Shown here piece after piece: positions 18,205 through 28,921 of a stretch of DNA of 64,000 nucleotides; positions within the stretch are counted from its first letter, which is position 1; each line of letters opens with the position of its first letter. The stretch lies in the NCBI GenBank assembly GCA_947493745.1, contig CANLSM010000011.1, positions 43,811 through 107,810 of the forward strand, given 5' to 3'. The notes under the pieces are model-generated. The model had not been told where the DNA came from, made no database searches, and saw only the letters and a program-made list of their open reading frames with translations. The DNA is from an uncultured Paracoccaceae bacterium (GTDB taxonomy: Bacteria; Pseudomonadota; Alphaproteobacteria; Rhodobacterales; Rhodobacteraceae). Both the position numbers and the translations under genes were made by a program.

Positions 18205-19278
18205 TCAGTCCGAAAGCTTGCCGTCCATCTTCAGGCCAACCAGTATGCGCGACAGGATCTCGGGTTGAAGCCTTGAGATCTGCTGCGCCGTCTTGACCTG
18301 AATGTCGAGATGCCTGGACAACTCATCGACATCCGACTTGCGCGCGTTCAGCCATGCGGCGAGGCTTTCGGCATCCGGCAGGTGCTCCCGCGACCGGAAC
18401 TCCGTGACCGCCTGAAGCATGGTTTCCGGCCCGTCGGATGCAGGGTGCGTCCGCGCCAGATTGATGGCCAGGGTCTCGACGATTGCCTGGGTCTGGCGCG
18501 CCTCGAACTCTGCCGGGTCCAGAAGCGACAGCATGTCGAGCGCTTCTGCCGGGGCCAGCCGTGAAGCAATATCCCGGATCAGGCTCTGGAATGCGTCCGT
18601 ATGGCGAAAGACAAAGCCGGGGCGCTCTGGCAGTGCCCCGTTCGCATGGTCGGCCCGGACACGGTCAAGACAGGAAAGCGCATCGAGGCGCTTCTGATCG
18701 ACCCAGTTGCCCGCATCGATCCATTGGGCGAAGTCCGCATTCGCGATCAGCTTCAGAAGTGCGTCACGGGTACGGTCGGGGTAGTGCAGGGCGGCGACCT
18801 CGGCCAGGGCCCTGCGCGCTTCATCCTCGCTCAGCACGTCTGCGGTCATCGCAGCATCCAGCGTCGCGCGGATATTGACCAGCGGATCGGAGAGGTTCGT
18901 ATACCCTAACTCTGCCGGGGCATGGACAAGAGCCACCTCGTCGTCCTGATCGGTCTCACCACTTTGGTAGCGCTCGAAAACCTTGCCGACACCGACCATG
19001 CCGAAGGGGTGCAATTCGGCAGCTCTGAGGGCACCCATGCTGGAGGCGCCATAGACCGGGATGTCCTCGGAAAGCGCCCAGAGGATTTCCTTGTGGAAAA
19101 CAGCCGGGACACCGTGAAAATAGCCATCGATGAGAACAATGGCGGAAGGCCCGGGCAGGGCTGCTTGCAGCACGTCGCCCTGAGCGGCAGGTGGCCGAAG
19201 CTCGAAGGACAGGCCGTCCGCCTCCTGTACCGGCGGGTCCGGTAGAGAAGGCCCGGCAAAGACGACGATGCGGCTCAT
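18205..19278 (-). CDS. tfuA: TfuA-like protein, partner of YcaO
   Basis: 357-aa protein whose N-terminal half is a TfuA domain: IVVFAGPSLP, the IVLIDGYFHGVPAVFHKEI stretch, and PVYGASSMGALRAAEL with FGMVGVGKVFERYQSGETDQDDEVAL. TfuA proteins work with YcaO enzymes to form thioamides, probably by delivering sulfur or helping binding. The C-terminal half (from about 190) is helical and not recognised. The ATG overlaps the ycaO stop (ATGA), so expression is coupled. The family assignment is solid; the peptide or protein modified here is unknown. Confidence 0.9.
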   Translation of the reverse strand: MSRIVVFAGPSLPDPPVQEADGLSFELRPPAAQGDVLQAALPGPSAIVLIDGYFHGVPAVFHKEILWALSEDIPVYGASSMGALRAAELHPFGMVGVGKVFERYQSGETDQDDEVALVHAPAELGYTNLSDPLVNIRATLDAAMTADVLSEDEARRALAEVAALHYPDRTRDALLKLIANADFAQWIDAGNWVDQKRLDALSCLDRVRADHANGALPERPGFVFRHTDAFQSLIRDIASRLAPAEALDMLSLLDPAEFEARQTQAIVETLAINLARTHPASDGPETMLQAVTEFRSREHLPDAESLAAWLNARKSDVDELSRHLDIQVKTAQQISRLQPEILSRILVGLKMDGKLSD

Positions 19279-20459
19279 GCCCGTGCCCTCGCGCCCGGGA
19301 CATAGCCGGGCGCATCATGGTTCCCCTCCAGCCCGGGCACAAAGGCCCGCACCACATGAACTGGCATGTCCGGATCTGAGAGGTCGACCCAGAGCGGCGT
19401 CGGCAGATCGCGGTCGTGCAGACGGGCAATCAGCGTTTCGAGATCGCTTTGAAGATCGGGACCGGCCAAAGAGGTTTGATCGGTGAAATCATGTGTGGCG
19501 GGTTCCTCAAGCTCCGACATCATGAAAGCCTGCATTTCGGAAGAGCGCGCTGCCTCGTACCCGGCCCAAGTCTGATCGTCCCGCGCGCCGGAGATATATG
19601 TCAGGCGTGTCTGAACGGCCTCGGTCAGCGCACGGGACAAGGCCACATCCGCATCCAGATGACACCCGGACCCCGCTGCCGGGTAGAATTCCCCGCCTGT
19701 CGGATCTGTGACCGAGGCCAGATAGCTCGGCACACCCAGATCGCTGGTGATGTCCCAGATGCCGACATGAAATCCGGTATCGTGCAGTTTTTGCATGACG
19801 CCATCCGCTTCACCTGCCGGGATCGTGTCGGGGTCTATGCGACGGCCTGCCGGACGCTTCATCTCCCGGATCGAGAGCGCGTCACGCTCGATCAGTTCGC
19901 AGATGGCATGGATGAGGGCCTCGTCCCTGGTGTTGCCCGAGGCGAGACCGTTTGAACTGCGCAGGAACCCCCCGACCGAGGGCGCGAAGGGCAGGGTCAG
20001 GTCCATGTGGACCAGCTCATAGGGAACCTGCACGATCTGATCTGTCTTCACATCCCGGGCCTCGGCCCATGTGGTGCGCAAACCGGTGTCGATCGGCTCG
20101 GTCGTCATCCGGGGCAATGCCTCCAGCGGAGCGACGGGTATCCCCCAATTGGCAAGATCCTCAAGCGAGCCGTGCAGGATGGGCAATTTGGGATTTTCGG
20201 CCATATGGTACTCGATGGCTTCCATGACCGCAGACGCCTTTGCGGCAGCCGTTGTCACGCCCTTGCCCTGACTCGTGGCGAGCGCCCTTGCATTTGGTCG
20301 GAACGCCGTGAAGACGGGCAGGCCGATGCGATCAAGCCCCGTGATGTCTGCAACGCGGGTGATCCCGCAGGCTTCCAGAAAAGGTGCAACGACCGCCAGA
20401 GTTTCCTCTGGCGGCCGCGTGCGATGTGTTCCGTGAAAGTAGCGCTTGGTTTCGCTCAC
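19275..20459 (-). CDS. ycaO: YcaO-domain ATP-dependent cyclodehydratase/thioamidase
   Basis: 394-aa YcaO enzyme, which activates a backbone amide by phosphorylation so that a nucleophile (here probably sulfide, given TfuA) can attack. ATP-binding residues are recognisable: TSQGKGVT (62-69), Glu80 and Glu83 in ASAVMEAIEYH, and SSNGLASGN with AICELIERDA (185-194). The C-terminus ends without the PxPxP motif found in azoline-forming YcaO proteins, which fits the TfuA-associated class. Start is GTG, overlapping the upstream small ORF (GTGA, 20456-20459). No E1-like or ocin-ThiF partner is nearby, arguing against thiazole formation. Confidence 0.9.
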   Translation of the reverse strand: MSETKRYFHGTHRTRPPEETLAVVAPFLEACGITRVADITGLDRIGLPVFTAFRPNARALATSQGKGVTTAAAKASAVMEAIEYHMAENPKLPILHGSLEDLANWGIPVAPLEALPRMTTEPIDTGLRTTWAEARDVKTDQIVQVPYELVHMDLTLPFAPSVGGFLRSSNGLASGNTRDEALIHAICELIERDALSIREMKRPAGRRIDPDTIPAGEADGVMQKLHDTGFHVGIWDITSDLGVPSYLASVTDPTGGEFYPAAGSGCHLDADVALSRALTEAVQTRLTYISGARDDQTWAGYEAARSSEMQAFMMSELEEPATHDFTDQTSLAGPDLQSDLETLIARLHDRDLPTPLWVDLSDPDMPVHVVRAFVPGLEGNHDAPGYVPGARARA

Positions 20460-20785
20460 TCAATCCCGTCGCGTTTTTTCAGAAGGAAGCGATGTTGTGT
20501 CTTCAACGAGTCGATGTTGACAACATAGCAGGTGCCCAGAGGGCGGACTTTCCACCGGTCACCGGGTAGTTGCGACTGCGGTGGCACGGTTGCGAGATTG
20601 ACTCCGTAGTTGAGCACGTCACGAATGGCAGCCCACCCGTCATCCTCGGCAAACACGTCCGGGTCCACGAGGAACCTCTCGTTCTGCCAGTGATCTCGCT
20701 TGATATGATAAACACAGCCGTCATCAGCCGCGATAATCAGATCATGCCGGAACTCATGTGGGTCTTCTTCTGAAGAATTATCCAT
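20456..20785 (-). CDS. Unrecognised 109-aa protein leading the YcaO-TfuA operon
   Basis: Acidic N-terminus (MDNSSEEDPHEFRHDLIIA), then a compact sequence with alternating hydrophobics and two cysteines (DDGCVYHIK, GTCYVV), ending in the basic LLKKRDGIE. I do not recognise the family. The ATG at 20785 has AGGGAAGG upstream; a GTG two codons earlier is less likely. It overlaps ycaO by 4 nt, so it belongs to the same unit. It could be the substrate of the modification, an accessory or recognition protein, or an unrelated passenger. It does not look like a classic precursor with a Gly-Gly leader and a Cys/Ser-rich core. Confidence 0.75.
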   Translation of the reverse strand: MDNSSEEDPHEFRHDLIIAADDGCVYHIKRDHWQNERFLVDPDVFAEDDGWAAIRDVLNYGVNLATVPPQSQLPGDRWKVRPLGTCYVVNIDSLKTQHRFLLKKRDGIE

Positions 20786-20851
20786 TTTCACCTTCCCTGA
20801 TAAAACTAATGTCGAAAACTTAGGAACCTTTTACTTTCAAAGCAATGGTTT

Positions 20852-20884
20852 GAGCGGATGAAATGAGCCAAAACTCATCCACTC
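20852..20884. other. Stem-loop ahead of the small ORF-ycaO-tfuA operon
   Basis: Arms gagcggatg (20852-20860) and catccactc (20876-20884) pair over 9 bp with one wobble, with an alternative inner atgag/ctcat helix. It lies in the 116-bp gap after the lipoprotein gene and before the small ORF. It may end the lipoprotein transcript, though the T-run expected on the minus strand is missing. Confidence 0.35.
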
Positions 20885-20901
20885 AGCATTGCGTTGAGCC
20901 C

Positions 20902-21561
20902 TCACAAAATCTCTGTCATGTTGTTGGCGATCTCACGCATTGTAGCGATCCGCAAACGCAGTTCCTGCAATTGCTGGTCCACGCCGGTTTCCTGTCCTTC
21001 AACCAGATTGAGGCGCCGGGTTTCGCCGAACTCCCGCTCGCGGGCCTCGGCGCCTGAAATGATGGTCTGCATGGAGGCGAGCTTCTGCTGGGTTTCTGCC
21101 TCCTCGCGGGCAACGGCGGTGCCGCCTGCTGCTCGCGCCGCCGCAAGATCCGAGCGCTGGCGGGCCAGAACCTGCTGCATGGTCTGGATAGCGGCCTCGA
21201 TCTCACCATTGTTGGCCTCGATATCCGTGGTCAGCACTTCGAGGCGTTCCTCGTCGTTGGCATATTGCTGCTGCAGAAAGCCCACATAGGTCCCGGTCGC
21301 AAAGCCGATGGGAATGCCGATGTAGAGAAAGTTCGTGCCGCCGCCCTTGCCGCCGATGACGCCGGAACCCGCGCTGACCCATCCGCTGATCGCGGTCGCC
21401 TCCAACACGGTTTTCTGCATCAGGGTCGAGTAGAAGCCGAGCGCTTTGTCGGGATCCTCCGGTGGTTTGTTGGTCAGGCCGCCCGCCCCCGCCCCACATC
21501 CGGCGATGCCAAGTATCAGAACAATTGAGGTGCACCATCTTGCGATCCCACGAAACATCAT
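20902..21561 (-). CDS. Putative lipoprotein with glycine-rich membrane segment and coiled coil
   Basis: 219-aa protein of unknown function. A signal peptide ends in a lipobox (ILGIAGC), so the mature protein should be lipid anchored. A glycine-rich hydrophobic stretch (FLYIGIPIGFATGTYVGFL) could insert in or lie on a membrane. The remainder (from about 110) is a long charged heptad-like coiled coil broken by AARAAGGTAVAREEAETQQ. Start: ATG at 21561 with GGGGG upstream is preferred over the TTG at 21588. Nothing in the neighbours reveals its role. Confidence 0.72.
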   Translation of the reverse strand: MMFRGIARWCTSIVLILGIAGCGAGAGGLTNKPPEDPDKALGFYSTLMQKTVLEATAISGWVSAGSGVIGGKGGGTNFLYIGIPIGFATGTYVGFLQQQYANDEERLEVLTTDIEANNGEIEAAIQTMQQVLARQRSDLAAARAAGGTAVAREEAETQQKLASMQTIISGAEAREREFGETRRLNLVEGQETGVDQQLQELRLRIATMREIANNMTEIL

Positions 21562-21776
21562 AACCAGCCCCCGCTTGGTATTTTTCAACAGAAAATCTAC
21601 GCCATCGACGGGAGTTTAACCAGTTTTCGCGATGCTGATGTGGCAGAAAGCACAGTTGGCTCGCTTGACAGGTCTGTGGGGGCCGATCTTCTCTCGTCGG
21701 AGATGTCCTGTCGGCGTGCAGGTTGAGCCTTGCCACGCCCGCACACCAATCCTATCGGGCTCGAAAGAGCGGCAGC

Positions 21777-24230
<2,454 letters not shown>

Positions 24231-24361
24231 TCAGGATCGGAATGTCACGCCTTTGCCCTTTGTGGAAGGGTGGTTTTTGCATATACAATTCAGGTGGTTA
24301 CGGAATATCTGAACTTCGATTCAGATCGCCTGTGAAAACCGGCCGCCAAAAGTGATTTCAT

Positions 24362-24395
24362 GCCTCCGGCGGGGATATTTTTTCCAAAAAGAAAT
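24362..24395. repeat. Intergenic 3'-end element, copy 1
   Basis: Runs gcctccggcgggg-atatttttt-ccaaaaagaaat immediately after the lysE-type stop (read on the minus strand it starts with CTTTTTGG and ends in a GC-rich CCGCCGGAGGC). A related copy is found at 27412-27440 after dnaA. Similar sequences recur at gene ends in Rhodobacteraceae genomes from memory; function unknown. Confidence 0.5.
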
Positions 24396-24406
24396 GCATG
24401 GCTGTT

Positions 24407-25027
24407 TCACAGGAAAGCAATGGCAATCCCGACGAGGATCAGGGCGGTTCCGGCGCCAAGATTGGTGCGGCGGACCGCCTTTGGCGAGGCGAGAAAGCGT
24501 TTCACATGGCCGACCATGACGGCGAGAACCAGATTGCCGAAGAGCGGGATGACGGCGGAGAGCAGGCAGATCGCGAAGATATCCCACCCGGTCACCAGAG
24601 CGATGTCGAAGAAACCCGGCAGCACGCCCATGTAGAACAGGATGGCCTTGGGATTGCCGAGGATGACCAGGAGGCCTGCCAGAAAACCGGCCCACATACC
24701 GGGTCTGGTCAGGCGTTTGTCCGTGCTGAGCGCTCTGTCGGCGTGACGGATCAGAAGGACACCCATGATGATGAAAATGATCGCGCCTGCATAGCGCAGG
24801 ATGTCCAGAAAACCGGCATAGACGGACACCATGAAGCTGAGCCCGAAGATCGCCAGAAGCGGCCAGAGGACATCGCCGACGACCACGCCGAGGGCCAGTG
24901 GCCAGGCGGCCTGGAAGCCACCGGAGATCGCGCGGGCGACAAGTGCGACCCAGACCGGCCCGGGCGTGAGAAAGAGGATCAGGAGCGCGCCTGCATAAAG
25001 CGCCAGTTCGGGGATCCCCAATGTCAT
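24407..25027 (-). CDS. LysE/RhtB-family amino-acid exporter
   Basis: 206-aa inner-membrane transporter with about six helices. Family features: N-terminal LFLTPGPVWVALVARAISGG, GDVLWPLLAIFGL and GFLAGLLVILGNPKAILFYMGVLPGFFD. Substrate in the family is a basic or neutral amino acid or its analogue; not assignable. The ATG at 25027 overlaps the recF stop (ATGA, 25024-25027), so a longer frame starting at 25156 is an artefact. Its position inside the recF-gyrB block is unusual. Confidence 0.88.
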   Translation of the reverse strand: MTLGIPELALYAGALLILFLTPGPVWVALVARAISGGFQAAWPLALGVVVGDVLWPLLAIFGLSFMVSVYAGFLDILRYAGAIIFIIMGVLLIRHADRALSTDKRLTRPGMWAGFLAGLLVILGNPKAILFYMGVLPGFFDIALVTGWDIFAICLLSAVIPLFGNLVLAVMVGHVKRFLASPKAVRRTNLGAGTALILVGIAIAFL

Positions 25028-26136
25028 CGGCTGATCGCTTCGGACTGGCTGAGGCCGTCGGTTTCGGTCACATGAAGATACTGGCCGCGGTCGCTCAGAC
25101 CGTCGAAGAGTTCTCGCCCGGTGCCGGTCATGAAGGCCTGGGCGCCGAGTGCGCAAATCTCATCGAAAAGCGCGCGGCGCCGCTCTTCATCCAGATGGGC
25201 GGCGACCTCATCGAGAAGCAGGACCGGCGGGGCGCCAAAGTCCATGGCAAGCGCGCGGGCATTGGCCAGGATGAGCGAGACCAGAAGCGCCTTTTGCTCG
25301 CCGGTGGAGCATTGCCGGGCCTCGACCTTCTTGGCCGCGTAGACGGCGTGCAGATCGGCTCTGTGCGGGCCGGTGAGTGTGCGTCCGGCGGCCATGTCAC
25401 GACCGCGCCCTGACGCAAACGCCTCCAGAAGGCTCTCTTCGGTCTGACCGGGCGGGGCCTCATCGTTCGAGACGATAGCGAGATCGGCCCGGGGAAAGGC
25501 GGTCTCGGCTCCTTCCTGCGCGGCGCGGAGCCGTTGAAGAGCGGCTGTACGATTGGTGATGATCCGGGCACCGGATGTGGCCATCTGCGCCTCGAGCGCC
25601 TGATACCAGGAGGTGTCGCCAGTCTGATCCTTGAGCAGCCGGTTTCTCTCCCGCATCGATTTCTCGTAGGCCAGCGCCGTTTCGGCATGTGAGGGGTCAA
25701 AGCTCATCGTGATGCGGTCCAGGAAGCGCCGACGCTCGGTTGCGCCCTCGATCCAGAGCCGGTCCATCACCGGGATCAGCCAGACCATCCGAAGAATGCG
25801 TCCGAGCGCCAGTTGAGGAGCAGGCTTGCCATCGATCCTGACAGTGCGGCTCTCGCCGGGCAGGGCTGAGGTTTCGATCTCGTGGGCCTGATGCAGGCTG
25901 TCGAGATCGGCCTGGACCTTCCAGCCAAGAGCCTCTGGCGTTTTGGCGAGATCCTCGGGCGGCGCGCGTCTGAGGCCGCGACCGGGCGACAGAAGAGAGA
26001 TCGCCTCCAGTATGTTGGTCTTGCCCGCGCCGTTTGCGCCGAATATCGCGACAGGACGGCCATCAAAGTCGAACCTGCAGGCCTTATGGGATCTGAAATG
26101 CGAGAGGCTGAGCGCAGTCAGCGCAAGCCGCGTCAC
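25024..26136 (-). CDS. recF: DNA replication and repair protein RecF
   Basis: 370-aa SMC-like ATPase that loads RecA at single-strand gaps with RecO and RecR. Walker A GANGAGKTN, the signature region with CSTGEQKALL, and Walker B VLLLDEVAAHLDEERR are present. A GTG start shares one base with the dnaN TAG stop (26136), so it is translationally coupled. Followed with a 4-nt overlap by the lysE-type gene. Confidence 0.95.
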   Translation of the reverse strand: MTRLALTALSLSHFRSHKACRFDFDGRPVAIFGANGAGKTNILEAISLLSPGRGLRRAPPEDLAKTPEALGWKVQADLDSLHQAHEIETSALPGESRTVRIDGKPAPQLALGRILRMVWLIPVMDRLWIEGATERRRFLDRITMSFDPSHAETALAYEKSMRERNRLLKDQTGDTSWYQALEAQMATSGARIITNRTAALQRLRAAQEGAETAFPRADLAIVSNDEAPPGQTEESLLEAFASGRGRDMAAGRTLTGPHRADLHAVYAAKKVEARQCSTGEQKALLVSLILANARALAMDFGAPPVLLLDEVAAHLDEERRRALFDEICALGAQAFMTGTGRELFDGLSDRGQYLHVTETDGLSQSEAISR

Positions 26137-27245
26137 TAGACCCGCATGGGCATGACGACATAGATTGCGCTTTCGTCATTGCCTTCGCGCATCAGCGTCG
26201 GATCGCCAGACGAGTTGAACAGGAAGACGGCGTTTTCGCGGTCGACCTGAGAGGCAATCTCGAGCAGGTATTTGGCGTTGAAGCCGATCTCCAAACGCTC
26301 ATCTCCGTAGGCCACCGCAAGCTCCTCATCGGCGGCACCGGCATCGGGCGCGTTGACCGAGAGGATCAGGCGGTCCTCGTCGAGGGCGAGCTTGACGGCA
26401 CGGGATCGCTCGGATGATACGGTCGAGACCCGGTCCACGGCCTGCGCGAATTCGGCGGCGTCCACCTCCAGCCGTTTGGTGTTGCCTTGCGGGATCACGC
26501 GGCTGTAGTCGGGGAAGGAGCCGTCGATGACCTTGGAGGTGAGTGTCACTTCCGGGGTCGCGAAACGGATCTTGGTCTCGGAGACCGAAACGGCGATCTG
26601 GGCGTCGTCGTCATCGAGCAGTTTGCGCAACTCACCGACGGTTTTGCGCGGAACGATCACGCCGGGCAGATTGTCTGCGCCTTCGGGCAACGGCGCGTCG
26701 ATCCGGGCGAGCCTGTGGCCATCCGTGGCCACGCAGCGCAGCGAGCCGCCATCGGCTGCATGCATGTAGACGCCATTGAGATAGTAGCGGGTCTCCTCGG
26801 TCGAGATGGCGAATTTGGCCTTGTCGAAGAGCCTGCGCAGGATGGGCGCGTTAACGCCGAAATTGCAGTCATATTCGGCGGTTGCCATCACGGGAAAGTC
26901 TTCCCGGGGCAGGGTGGCGAGCGAGAAATGGGATCGGCCCGCGCGCACTTCCAGACGTCCGGTCTGTCCGTCATCGGTCAGCTCTACCATTGCGCCATCA
27001 GGCAGTTTCCGGACGATCTCGTGGAGCGTGTGGGCGCCAACGGTGGTCGCGCCGACCTGGGTCACCATCGCGGGCGATTTGTCCACCACTTCGATATCGA
27101 GATCGGTTGCGCGAAAGGAAAGGGTATCGCCATCAGCTTCGATCAGCACATTGGCCAGGATCGGGATCGTATTGCGGCGTTCGACCACGGATTGAGCCCG
27201 GCTCATGGCCTTGAGAAGTGCGCTGCGTTCGATGCTGACCTTCAT
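26136..27245 (-). CDS. dnaN: DNA polymerase III beta sliding clamp
   Basis: 369-aa processivity clamp. It begins MKVSIERSALLKAMSRAQSV and shows three clamp domains with VVERRNTIPILANVLIEA, LRCVATDGHRLARID and the C-terminal FNSSGDPTLMREGNDES-YVVMPMRV region that forms the partner-binding pocket. The gene sits between dnaA and recF in the conserved order, 207 nt downstream of dnaA, probably with its own promoter. AGGAAA lies before the ATG. Confidence 0.97.
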   Translation of the reverse strand: MKVSIERSALLKAMSRAQSVVERRNTIPILANVLIEADGDTLSFRATDLDIEVVDKSPAMVTQVGATTVGAHTLHEIVRKLPDGAMVELTDDGQTGRLEVRAGRSHFSLATLPREDFPVMATAEYDCNFGVNAPILRRLFDKAKFAISTEETRYYLNGVYMHAADGGSLRCVATDGHRLARIDAPLPEGADNLPGVIVPRKTVGELRKLLDDDDAQIAVSVSETKIRFATPEVTLTSKVIDGSFPDYSRVIPQGNTKRLEVDAAEFAQAVDRVSTVSSERSRAVKLALDEDRLILSVNAPDAGAADEELAVAYGDERLEIGFNAKYLLEIASQVDRENAVFLFNSSGDPTLMREGNDESAIYVVMPMRV

Positions 27246-27411
27246 GGGATTTTCCTCTTGTTGGGGCAGACGTCGGGATAGAGACCGTACCCAGATTTGG
27301 GCGCAATTACAAAGCGATTTTCACGCGATATCCAGAAGCGTCAAGCCCTGCCGGCAGCCAGTGGCCCGATCCGCGCATCAACAGCATGCGATGCGACGGG
27401 TTTTGACTGTT

Positions 27412-27440
27412 GCTTCGGGATATTTATGGAAAAATGAAGG
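27412..27440. repeat. Intergenic 3'-end element, copy 2
   Basis: gcttcgggatatttatgg and aaaaatgaagg, just downstream of the dnaA stop codon. It shares GGGATATTT and the A-rich tail with copy 1 at 24362-24395 and has the same orientation relative to its gene. Confidence 0.45.
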
Positions 27441-27452
27441 AGAAGGCGGTTC

Positions 27453-28808
27453 TCAGGCTTCCAGCATGCGGCGCAGAAGCTCGACGTCCTCGTTGATCTG
27501 GCTGTCGGTGACGCGGAGTTCCTCGACCTTGCGGACGGCGTGGATGACCGTGGTATGATCGCGACCGCCAAATCGGCGGCCGATCTCGGGCAGGGATTTC
27601 GAGGTCAGCGTCTTGGAGAGGAACATGGCGACTTGCCTGGGGCGGGCGACCGAGCGGGCGCGGCGCGGGCTCAGCATGTCGGTCATGCGCAGATTGTAGT
27701 GATCGGCGACCTTGCGAATGATCTCCTCAATGGTGACCTTGCGCTCGGATGCGCGCAGGATGTCGGCGAGGCATTCCTGGGTCATATCGAGATCGATCTC
27801 GCGCCCTACGAGCGATGCGAACGCGAAGAGACGGGTGAGCGCGCCTTCCAGAACGCGGACATTGGAACTGATCCGGTGGGCCAGAAACTCCAGCACGCCC
27901 TCGTCAATCTGGATGCCGGGATTGAGGCTCCGCTGGGTTTCGAGTTTCGACAGGAGGATGCCGAGGCGCAACTCGTAATCGGTGGGATGGAGATCGACCA
28001 CCAGACCCCATTGCAGGCGCGACTTGATCCGCTCCTCAAGGCCGCTGATTTCACCGGGCGCCCGGTCAGCCGAGATGACGATCTGCTTGTTCTGGTCGAT
28101 GAGTGCGTTGAAGGTGTGGAAGAACTCATCCTGCGTACTGTCTTTGCCGGCGATGAACTGCACATCATCGACCATCAGGACATCAACGGAGCGGAACAGC
28201 TCCTTGAAACCGTGCATGTCCTTGAAGCGGAGCGCCTGCACGAAGCGGTACATGAACTGTTCCGCCGAGAGGTAGAGCACCCGTGCCTCGGGCCGTGTTT
28301 CCCGGATTTCCCAGGCAATCGCGTGCATCAGATGGGTTTTGCCCAAGCCGACGCCGCCATAGAGGAAAAGCGGGTTGAAGGTGACCTCGCCGCTTTCGGA
28401 CACCCGGCGGGCGGCGGCATGGGCAAGCTCATTGGGCTTGCCGACAACGAAACTGTCAAACCGGAAGCGGCTGTCGAGCGGGGAACTGGGCAGGTCGGCC
28501 TCGGCCTGCGATGGCTCGGGTGCGGCCTTGGTCCTTGCCTCCTTTGAGGCTGCGTTGCCGGTCTTCATTCCCGCAACACCGAAGGTCAGGCGATGCACAT
28601 CGGTGCCCGCCTCGCACATGATCGTGCGAATACGTTCGCCATAATGCTGCGAAACCCAGTTGCCGATGAAGCTGGTCGGTGCGGAAAGCCTGACAACACC
28701 GCCCTTGCATCCCTCAAAGACCAGCGGATCAATCCAGTTCTGGAACGCATCGCGACCTATGGTCTCCTGCAGGTTGCTTCTGACAATGTTCCAGACGTCC
28801 GAGTTCAT
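27453..28808 (-). CDS. dnaA: Chromosomal replication initiator protein DnaA
   Basis: 451-aa AAA+ initiator that binds DnaA boxes and opens oriC. Domain I (1-90), a short linker with charged residues (about 95-125), the ATPase domain with Walker A GGVGLGKTH and Walker B VDVLMVDDVQF, and the C-terminal helix-turn-helix with the box-recognition sequence GGRDHTTVIHAVRKVEEL. All functional motifs are intact. It heads the dnaA-dnaN-recF-gyrB block. Confidence 0.98.
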   Translation of the reverse strand: MNSDVWNIVRSNLQETIGRDAFQNWIDPLVFEGCKGGVVRLSAPTSFIGNWVSQHYGERIRTIMCEAGTDVHRLTFGVAGMKTGNAASKEARTKAAPEPSQAEADLPSSPLDSRFRFDSFVVGKPNELAHAAARRVSESGEVTFNPLFLYGGVGLGKTHLMHAIAWEIRETRPEARVLYLSAEQFMYRFVQALRFKDMHGFKELFRSVDVLMVDDVQFIAGKDSTQDEFFHTFNALIDQNKQIVISADRAPGEISGLEERIKSRLQWGLVVDLHPTDYELRLGILLSKLETQRSLNPGIQIDEGVLEFLAHRISSNVRVLEGALTRLFAFASLVGREIDLDMTQECLADILRASERKVTIEEIIRKVADHYNLRMTDMLSPRRARSVARPRQVAMFLSKTLTSKSLPEIGRRFGGRDHTTVIHAVRKVEELRVTDSQINEDVELLRRMLEA

Positions 28809-28921
28809 GAGTGTCCCTTACCATGTTTGTGCTGGCTTTGCTGCCCGCATCCGAGTTTACACCGCCGCTGGTAAGCCTCGGGTCAGGAACAAAGCGGCGC
28901 GTCCCTGACCTGCCGCATTGC

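Noticed and set aside
24407..25156. Longer LysE-type protein starting at 25156
   Set aside because: The extra 43 residues are Arg-rich shadow of recF; the ATG at 25027 in the 4-nt overlap is the natural start.
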